This document shows, piece after piece, positions 58,563 to 64,000 of a stretch of 64,000 nt of DNA. Both the position numbers and the translations under genes were made by a program. Within the stretch, counting starts at the first letter, position 1. Every line of letters begins with the position of its first letter. The stretch is from DASQFQ01 sp963811595 (GTDB lineage: Bacteria; Actinomycetota; Thermoleophilia; Solirubrobacterales; Solirubrobacteraceae), in assembly GCA_963811595.1 (NCBI GenBank), contig CAWERW010000002.1:1-64000 (forward strand), given 5' to 3'. The notes beneath the pieces were generated by a model. The model was not told the origin of the DNA. It was given only the letters and a program-made list of their open reading frames with translations, and made no database searches.

Positions 58563-59512
58563 GTCACGGCCGCCTCGACGATGTCGAACGTCTTGGCGTC
58601 CGCGTCGAGCCGGGCCGTGACGCCGAACGGGATCGTCGCCATGTGCTTGCCGTGGCCGACCGGCACGTTGGCGATCGCGGGAATGCCGAGCGGCGCGATC
58701 AGCTCGTCGAGGATCTCCTCGATCGACAGGCTCGAGCCGACGTACTCGGGGATCGTGTTCTCCTTGAGGTCGACGTCGGTGCCGAACACGAAGCCCTTGA
58801 CGTTCTCGAACTTGCCGGCGCGGATCAGGTGGTGCAGGCCGGCGTCGACCATGTAGGGCTCCTCGTCGAGGTCCTCGATCATGAGGATGCAGCCGTCGGT
58901 CTCGAGCTCGTAGGGCGTGCCGATGCTGTGGCAGAGCAGCGTCATGCAGCCGCCGACGACCGGCGCCTCGGCGCTGCCGCCGCCGATCGTCAGCACGTAC
59001 GGGTTCTCGGGGTCCTCGAACACGCGGCCGAGCGGCGCGGGCGCGAAGGCGCGGTGGAACCACTCCTTGGTCTCGTCGGTCAGCTCGTCCTTGCGGCGCG
59101 TGAAGCGCGTGAAGTTGGGGCCGTAGAACGTCGTCCACGGCCCGTGCTTGGCGAGCGCCAGGTGGATCGCGGTGATGTCGGAGAAGCCGCAGACGATGCG
59201 CGGGTCGCCGAGCGCGTCCCAGTCGATCAGCGGGTACAGCCGCGCCGCGCCGTAGCCGCCGCCGAGCATGTGGACCATGTCGATGCCGGGCTCGCTGAGC
59301 GCCCACTGCAGGTCCTCCGCCCGGTGCGCGTCGACGCCCGCGAGGTAGCCGTGGACCTCGCGGTGGTGCGGGCCGAACACGACGTTGAGCCCGCGCCGCG
59401 TGAAGTAGTCCGTCGCCTGCTCGATCTCCGAGCGCGTCTGCGGTGGGCTCGAGGGCGCGACGACCGCCACGGTGCCACCGTCGGGGAGCGCCGGTGGCTT
59501 GAGCCGCTGCAT
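58559..59512 (-). CDS. S66-family LD-carboxypeptidase/MccF-like serine peptidase
   Basis: 317 residues from ATG. The nucleophile elbow is CGFSDITA with Ser111. The Glu of the triad lies in MIEDLDEEPYMVD and the His near PVGHGKH, both as in LdcA and MccF. LD-carboxypeptidases trim murein tetrapeptides, and MccF cleaves aminoacyl/peptidyl nucleotides. As the first gene of a peptide import operon, it fits recycling of muropeptides or detoxification of peptide antibiotics. Its start is 25 bases from the divergent acyl-CoA dehydrogenase gene. Confidence 0.92.
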   Translation of the reverse strand: MQRLKPPALPDGGTVAVVAPSSPPQTRSEIEQATDYFTRRGLNVVFGPHHREVHGYLAGVDAHRAEDLQWALSEPGIDMVHMLGGGYGAARLYPLIDWDALGDPRIVCGFSDITAIHLALAKHGPWTTFYGPNFTRFTRRKDELTDETKEWFHRAFAPAPLGRVFEDPENPYVLTIGGGSAEAPVVGGCMTLLCHSIGTPYELETDGCILMIEDLDEEPYMVDAGLHHLIRAGKFENVKGFVFGTDVDLKENTIPEYVGSSLSIEEILDELIAPLGIPAIANVPVGHGKHMATIPFGVTARLDADAKTFDIVEAAVT

Positions 59513-59537
59513 CGGGCGACCATATAGCGTGGCCGAC

Positions 59538-60698
59538 ATGGACTTCGACCTCTCAGACGAGCAGCAGCTGATCCGCGAGACGGCTCGCGACTTCACCGAC
59601 AAGGAGATCGTTCCTCGCGCGCGCGAGAACGACCGCAACAACCACTTCGACACCGAGCTCGTGCAGAAGATCGCCGACCAGGGCTACCTCGGCGCGATCG
59701 TCCCGCGCGAGTACGGCGGGGCCGGCCTCGACTACCTGACCTACGCGATCGTGGTCGAGGAGGTCGGGCGCGGCTGCTCGGCGATGCGGACCGTGATCTC
59801 GGTGCAGACGTCGCTCGTGTGCTCGTCGATCGTGCGCTGGGGCACGGAGGAGCAGAAGCAGCGCTGGCTGCCGAAGCTGTGCTCGGGCGAGGCGCTCGGC
59901 TGCTTCGGGCTGACCGAGCCCGACACCGGCTCCGACGCCGCCAACCAGAAGACGCGCGCGAAGAAGGTCGACGGCGGCTGGGAGATCACCGGCAACAAGA
60001 TGTGGATCTCGCTCGGCAACTACGCCGAGGTCGCGCTGATCTTCGCCCAGACCGATCCGGAGAAGGCGCACCGCGGGCTCGCGGCGTTCCTCGTCCCGAC
60101 CGCGTCCGAGGGCTTCTCGACCCAGGAGATCCACGGGAAGATGGGCCTGCACGGCTCCGACACCGCGGCGCTCAACCTCGACTCCGTGCGCGTGGACGAC
60201 GACGCGCTGATGGGCGAGGTCGGCGAGGGCTTCAAGATCGCGATGAGCGCGCTCGACTCCGGCCGCTACTCGGTCGCCGCCGGCTGCGTCGGGATCTGCC
60301 AGGGCTCGCTCGACGCGTCGGTGGCGTACGCGAAGGAGCGCGAGCAGTTCGGGCGCCCGATCGCGTCGTTCCAGCTCGTGCAGGCGATGATCGCCGACAT
60401 GCGCGTGCAGACCGACGCGGCGCGCATGCTCGTCTTCCGCGCGGGCTTCCTCAAGGACCAGCAGCGACCGTCGACGACGGAGACGTCGATCGCGAAGCTG
60501 TACGCGACGGAGGCGGCGCAGAACTGCTCGCACCTCGCGATCCAGGTCCACGGCGGGTCGGGCTACGTCGACGACCACCCGGTCGAGCGCTACTTCCGCG
60601 ACGTCCGGGTGACCACGCTCTACGAGGGCACCTCGCAGATCCAGAAGCTGATCATCGGGCGCGCGGAGACCGGGATCAACGCGCTGATCCCCTCGTAG
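59538..60698 (+). CDS. Acyl-CoA dehydrogenase
   Basis: 386 residues from ATG MDFDLSDEQQLI. Flavin motifs CFGLTEPDTGSDAANQKT and NKMWISLGNYAE are present, and the catalytic Glu lies in YEGTSQIQ (~362). Substrate-like segments PVERYFRDVRVTTLYEGTS are typical of short/medium-chain acyl-CoA dehydrogenases. It oxidises acyl-CoA to enoyl-CoA in the first beta-oxidation step. A TATAGC element ~10 bases upstream could be the -10 of a nearly leaderless mRNA. The next gene overlaps its stop (TAGTG). Confidence 0.95.
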   Translation: MDFDLSDEQQLIRETARDFTDKEIVPRARENDRNNHFDTELVQKIADQGYLGAIVPREYGGAGLDYLTYAIVVEEVGRGCSAMRTVISVQTSLVCSSIVRWGTEEQKQRWLPKLCSGEALGCFGLTEPDTGSDAANQKTRAKKVDGGWEITGNKMWISLGNYAEVALIFAQTDPEKAHRGLAAFLVPTASEGFSTQEIHGKMGLHGSDTAALNLDSVRVDDDALMGEVGEGFKIAMSALDSGRYSVAAGCVGICQGSLDASVAYAKEREQFGRPIASFQLVQAMIADMRVQTDAARMLVFRAGFLKDQQRPSTTETSIAKLYATEAAQNCSHLAIQVHGGSGYVDDHPVERYFRDVRVTTLYEGTSQIQKLIIGRAETGINALIPS

Positions 60699-62185
60699 TG
60701 CTCGTCGTCGGGGTCCTCGGCGCCGGCACGATGGGCGCGGGCATCGCGCAGCTCGCCGCCGCGTCCGGCGCGCGCACGCTCGTGCACGACCCCGACCCGG
60801 AGGCGCTCGAGCGCGGGATCGCGCGGGCGCGCAAGCGGCTCGAGGACGGCGCCGTGCTCGAACCGGCGCCCGAGCTCGCCGCGCTCGCGGACGCCGGCGT
60901 CGTCATCGAGGCGGCGCCCGAGTCGCTCGAGCTCAAGCGGCAGCTGTTCGGCGGCGTCGCCGAGGTGGTGGGCGACGACTGCGTGCTCGCCACCAACACG
61001 TCCTCGCTGTCGGTGACCGAGATCGCCGCCGGCGTGCCGGGGCGCGAGCGCGTCGTCGGCATGCACTTCTTCAACCCGGCGCCGGTGATGAAGCTCGTCG
61101 AGATCGTCGCGGGCGAGCACTCGGGCGAGCCGGCGCTCGCGCGCGTGCGCGAGCTGGGCCGGGCGATGGGCCGGCACGTGATCGACGCCGCCGACGGCCC
61201 CGGCTTCCTCGTCAACCGCTGCAACCGCCCGTTCGGGCTCGAGGCGCTGCGCCTCGTGCAGGAAGGGCTCGCGACGCACGAGCAGGTCGACCGCGTCTGC
61301 CGGCTCGGCGGCGGCTTCCGCATGGGCCCGTTCGAGCTCATGGACCTGGTCGGGATCGACGTCGGGTTCGAGGTCTCGAAGTCGTTCTACGCGCAGTCGT
61401 TCGGCGAGCCGCGCTGGCGCCCGTCGACGCTCGCCGCGCGCAAGGTGGCCGCCGGCGACCTCGGGCGCAAGACCGGGCGCGGCTGGTACGAGTACCCCGA
61501 GGGCGGCGAGCACCGACCGGACGACCCGCCGCCGCCCGAGCCCGGCGGCGACGGCCTCGTCGTCATCGCCGGCCACTCGGCGCTGGCCGAGGAGCTCCGC
61601 GACGCGGCCGAGGCCGCCGGCTGGGACGTGGATGCCGCGGCCGGCGGTGAGGTGCCCGCGCTCGTGGTCGACTGCGGCGGGGCGGACGAGGAGGAGCCTC
61701 CGCTCCAGGGCGGTCCTCAGGTGATCCTGTGCGACCAGGCGCCGCTCGCCGAGCTCGACCCGGAGGGTCCCGCCGCCGGCTTCTTCGCGCTGGCGCCGCT
61801 CGGCGGGCTCGTCGAGCTGACGCGCAGCCCGACCACGTCCGCCGCGGCGGCCCGCGCCGCCGAGGGCTTCTTCCGCTCGCTCGGCCGCCACGTCGAATGG
61901 GTCGGCGACGCCCCCGGGCTCGTGCTGGGGCGGATCGTCTGCCAGCTCGTCAACGAGGCGTGCTTCGCGCTCGGCGACGGCGTCGGCGCGCCCGCGGACA
62001 TCGACGCCGGCATGGTGCTCGGCCTCAACCATCCGCGCGGGCCGCTCGAGTGGGGCGACGCGATCGGCCCGGGCGAGGTGCTCGGCGTGCTGGGCGGCCT
62101 GTGCGAGGAGTACCGCGAGGAGCGCTACCGCGCCGCGCCCGCGCTGCTGCGGGCGGTCCGCGGCGGCGAGCTGCTCCGGTCTTGA
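60698..62185 (+). CDS. 3-hydroxyacyl-CoA dehydrogenase with duplicated C-terminal domain
   Basis: 495 residues from GTG, overlapping the acyl-CoA dehydrogenase stop. The N-terminal NAD domain has GVLGAGTMGAGIAQLAA. The HxFNP motif is MHFFNPAPVMKLVEIV, and the first C-terminal 3HCDH domain contains DGPGFLVNRCNRPFGLEA and RMGPFELMDLVG. A degraded Rossmann-like middle (~290-395) and a second C-terminal domain (~395-490, GLVLGRIVCQLVNEACFALG... NHPRGPLEWGD) follow. This resembles PaaH/PaaC-type hydroxyadipyl-CoA dehydrogenases. It performs the step after hydration in beta-oxidation. Confidence 0.92.
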   Translation: MLVVGVLGAGTMGAGIAQLAAASGARTLVHDPDPEALERGIARARKRLEDGAVLEPAPELAALADAGVVIEAAPESLELKRQLFGGVAEVVGDDCVLATNTSSLSVTEIAAGVPGRERVVGMHFFNPAPVMKLVEIVAGEHSGEPALARVRELGRAMGRHVIDAADGPGFLVNRCNRPFGLEALRLVQEGLATHEQVDRVCRLGGGFRMGPFELMDLVGIDVGFEVSKSFYAQSFGEPRWRPSTLAARKVAAGDLGRKTGRGWYEYPEGGEHRPDDPPPPEPGGDGLVVIAGHSALAEELRDAAEAAGWDVDAAAGGEVPALVVDCGGADEEEPPLQGGPQVILCDQAPLAELDPEGPAAGFFALAPLGGLVELTRSPTTSAAAARAAEGFFRSLGRHVEWVGDAPGLVLGRIVCQLVNEACFALGDGVGAPADIDAGMVLGLNHPRGPLEWGDAIGPGEVLGVLGGLCEEYREERYRAAPALLRAVRGGELLRS

Positions 62186-62211
62186 ACGGTCGAGCGCCCT
62201 ACAGTGGAGCG

Positions 62212-63798
62212 ATGCGCCGCCTCGCCCTCGTCGTCTTCGCGGTGCTCGCTTCCGCCGCCCCCGCCCACGCGGCCCCGCCGCAGCCGCCGATGGTCCTGCC
62301 GGCCGCGGCCAACGCCTCCGCGTCGCCTGACACCTGGATCGTCGGCGCCGAGCCGGGCCGGGCGGCCGCGGCGATCGCCGCGCGCCACGGCGGGCGCGCG
62401 ATCGGCACCGGCGCCTACGTCGTCGCGCGCGGCCGCGCGCGGGAGCTCGCGGGCGCCCTGCGCGCTCGCGGCCTCCTGCTCTACGCCGAGCCCGACCGCG
62501 CCGCCAAGGTCTCCCAGTCGCCGCCGCCCGACCCGCTCGACTCGGCCGCCGCGTGGCGCGCCGCGATCGTCGATCCCAGCCTCGTGCCGCCGCCGGTCAC
62601 GCCGCAGAGCCCGCTGCTCGCGCTGGTCGACTCGACCGCCGACGTCAACCACCCCGAGTTCGCCGGGGGCAACATCTCGACGCTCGGTGGCTTCCCGCTC
62701 GAGAGCGCCCACGGGACCGAGACCGCCGCCGTCGCCGCCGCGCCCAAGAACGACCGCGGGATCCTCGGCGTCTGGCCCGGCATGCGCGCGCTCAACGTCG
62801 CGCTCCCGAACGAGATCCGCTGCGCGAACTCGGTCGCGGGCATCGCGCGGTCGATCGAGGCCGGCGCCGCGGTCATCAACATGAGCTACGGCGCGACGGC
62901 ACCCTGCTTCGCCGAGTACGTCCAGCTCCAGGTCGCGACGGCCAAGGGCATCACGCTCGTCGCCGCCGCCGGCAACGAGCTCGCGCAGGGCAACCCGCTG
63001 CTGTTCCCCGCCTCGCTCCCCCACGTGATCACCGTCGCCGCGGTCGGCAACGACCTCAAGGCGCCGTTCTTCTCGAGCGCGAGCGCCGCGATCGACCTGT
63101 CCGCGCCCGGCGTCGGCATCCTCACCGCGACCCCGGCGCAGTTCGACGGCGACGGCCAGGCCGACGGCTACGAGGCCGTCACCGGCACGAGCTTCGCCGC
63201 CCCGATGGTGGCCGCCGCCGCCGCGTGGGTGCGCGCGGCCAAGCCCGGCTACCGCGCCGACCAGGTCGCCAACGTCCTGCGCGCGTCCGCCCGCGACCTC
63301 GACCGCAAGGGCTGGGACCCGTCGACGGGCTACGGGATGCTGAACCTGCTCGCGGCGCTCTCGAGCCGCCCGCCCGCGATCGACCCGCGCGAGCCCAACG
63401 AGGACATCGGGTGGATCAACGGCCGCGCGACCGGCCGCGTCGACCCGCCGATCTGGCGCCGCGGCGGCCCGCGCAAGCTGCGCGCGCTCGTCGACAAGTA
63501 CGAGGACCCCGCCGACGTCTACCGCCTCGTCCTCCCCCCGCGGGCGCGCGTGCGCGTGACCCTGCGGCCGCGCTTCGGCAACCCCGACCTCGCCGCCTTC
63601 ACGCGCGCCGCCGCCACGATCGAGGACGACGAGCAGCTGATCGGGCAGTCGCGCCGCCGCGGCAAGCGCCGCGACACGCTGACGCTGCGCAACCCGTCGC
63701 GCCGCAGCCGCTCGGCCTACCTGGTCGTCTTCATCCACCGGCGCACGCGCACGCTCGACTCGCGCTACGAGCTGCGCGTCCAGCGAGCGCGCCGCTGA
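62212..63798 (+). CDS. Secreted subtilisin-like (S8) serine protease with Arg-rich C-terminus
   Basis: 528 residues. The signal peptide ends ...APAHAAPP. A propeptide-like segment (DTWIVGAEPGRAAAAIAARHG) precedes the catalytic domain. The triad is Asp ~139 in LALVDSTAD, His ~167 in SAHGTETAAV and Ser ~327 in TGTSFAAPMVA, with the oxyanion Asn in AAAGNE. A PPC-like Arg-rich C-terminal domain follows (ADVYRLVLPPRARVRVTLRPR ending LRVQRARR). It is an extracellular degradative protease. GTG for a BNR_4-like protein follows 8 bases later, so the two may be co-transcribed. Confidence 0.92.
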   Translation: MRRLALVVFAVLASAAPAHAAPPQPPMVLPAAANASASPDTWIVGAEPGRAAAAIAARHGGRAIGTGAYVVARGRARELAGALRARGLLLYAEPDRAAKVSQSPPPDPLDSAAAWRAAIVDPSLVPPPVTPQSPLLALVDSTADVNHPEFAGGNISTLGGFPLESAHGTETAAVAAAPKNDRGILGVWPGMRALNVALPNEIRCANSVAGIARSIEAGAAVINMSYGATAPCFAEYVQLQVATAKGITLVAAAGNELAQGNPLLFPASLPHVITVAAVGNDLKAPFFSSASAAIDLSAPGVGILTATPAQFDGDGQADGYEAVTGTSFAAPMVAAAAAWVRAAKPGYRADQVANVLRASARDLDRKGWDPSTGYGMLNLLAALSSRPPAIDPREPNEDIGWINGRATGRVDPPIWRRGGPRKLRALVDKYEDPADVYRLVLPPRARVRVTLRPRFGNPDLAAFTRAAATIEDDEQLIGQSRRRGKRRDTLTLRNPSRRSRSAYLVVFIHRRTRTLDSRYELRVQRARR

Positions 63799-63805
63799 GC
63801 CCACC

Positions 63806-64000
63806 GTGAGCACCGAGCTCGGCGCGGGGGCCTGGTCGTACTTCGGGGACCCGCGCGCGATCTCGCACGACGGCCACACGTTCACCGGCTGGATCTCGAC
63901 GACCGGAAACGTCTGGGTCGCCCACCTCCGCCCCGACGGGCGCTTCACCAAGCGGGTGATCTACAAGGGGCTGGGGGTCGACGACCACAACAACCCGTCG
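63806..64000 (+). CDS. BNR_4-like sialidase-fold protein (partial, 5' part only)
   Basis: 65 codons from GTG to the window end. The sequence GAWSYFGDPRAISHDG, then GWISTTGNVWVAHLRPDG and YKGLGVDDHNNPS, matches the start of BNR_4-type (BNR repeat-containing family member) proteins. In these families DDHNNPS is a conserved blade motif. Polysaccharide-related enzymes often carry this fold. There is no signal peptide at this start. The rest of the gene lies beyond the window, so length and activity cannot be judged. Confidence 0.75.
   Translation, partial: MSTELGAGAWSYFGDPRAISHDGHTFTGWISTTGNVWVAHLRPDGRFTKRVIYKGLGVDDHNNPS

Overview
This 64 kb window is very GC-rich chromosomal DNA, densely packed with coding sequence. 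GTG, TTG and apparently CTG starts are common, and stop/start overlaps are frequent. Gene content (ClpXP plus trigger factor, an F420-type oxidoreductase, SARP-like and SigB/F-like regulators, Arg-rich secreted proteins, TreT-like glycosyltransferase) points to a high-GC actinobacterium. Solirubrobacterales/Thermoleophilia is the best guess, but that is inference from style and not a database match. I see no prophage, insertion sequence, CRISPR array, rRNA operon or biosynthetic cluster.

Layout. 1-6 kb: a minus-strand housekeeping run valS-folC-small membrane protein-zinc ribbon protein-ndk-maf (maf cut by the window edge), with a SCP2-alpha/beta hydrolase fusion divergent from valS. 6-10 kb: a secreted beta-propeller protein and a GAF-GGDEF-GAF protein. 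10-13.5 kb: the proteostasis cluster tig-clpP-clpX. 13.4-21.8 kb: TreT-like glycosyltransferase, rsgA, a flippase-like membrane protein, a PAP2/AUR1-like membrane protein, membrane-anchored NDH-2, phosphoglucomutase and a SigB/F-type sigma factor. 21.9-29 kb: an N-terminally broken CBS protein, a VTC polyphosphate polymerase, a 168-bp palindrome, a TM-GGDEF-EAL-GAF protein, an SDR, tRNA-His, several small proteins and a decayed SARP/propeller regulator. 29-38 kb: two VOC proteins, an acyl-CoA ligase, an F420-type oxidoreductase, a NarL-type two-component system, a RecQ helicase fused to a phosphoribosyltransferase-like domain, and a TetR/cupin divergent pair. 38-43 kb: tRNA-Arg, NrtR-like Nudix, a second TM-GAF-GGDEF-EAL protein, tRNA-Pro, and a c-di-GMP-I riboswitch in front of a secreted CAP-domain protein. 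43-51 kb: DUF1015, OsmC, CoA-type Nudix, methyltransferase, NAD-binding protein, Rrf2 regulator and a sulfate ABC operon. 51-59.5 kb: one overlapping operon with a peptide ABC importer and three hydrolases (S66, M20, creatininase-like). 59.5-64 kb: acyl-CoA and hydroxyacyl-CoA dehydrogenases, a subtilase and the start of a BNR_4-like protein.

How it works together. Cyclic-di-GMP is a clear theme: three GGDEF proteins, two with EAL domains, and a riboswitch next to one of them that probably controls a CAP protein. Peptide import and intracellular peptide trimming are encoded as a single unit. Sulfate uptake lies beside a cysteine-free (CymR-like) Rrf2 regulator, and there is a dyad in the operon promoter.

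The most unusual signals are (i) four gene starts that can only be CTG, each overlapping the preceding stop as CTGA, and (ii) palindromes between convergent genes whose arms carry the stop codons of both neighbours (about 6.4, 23.1, 27.4 and 29.0 kb). All coordinates and motifs were read directly from the sequence; family names rest on motif recognition without a search.
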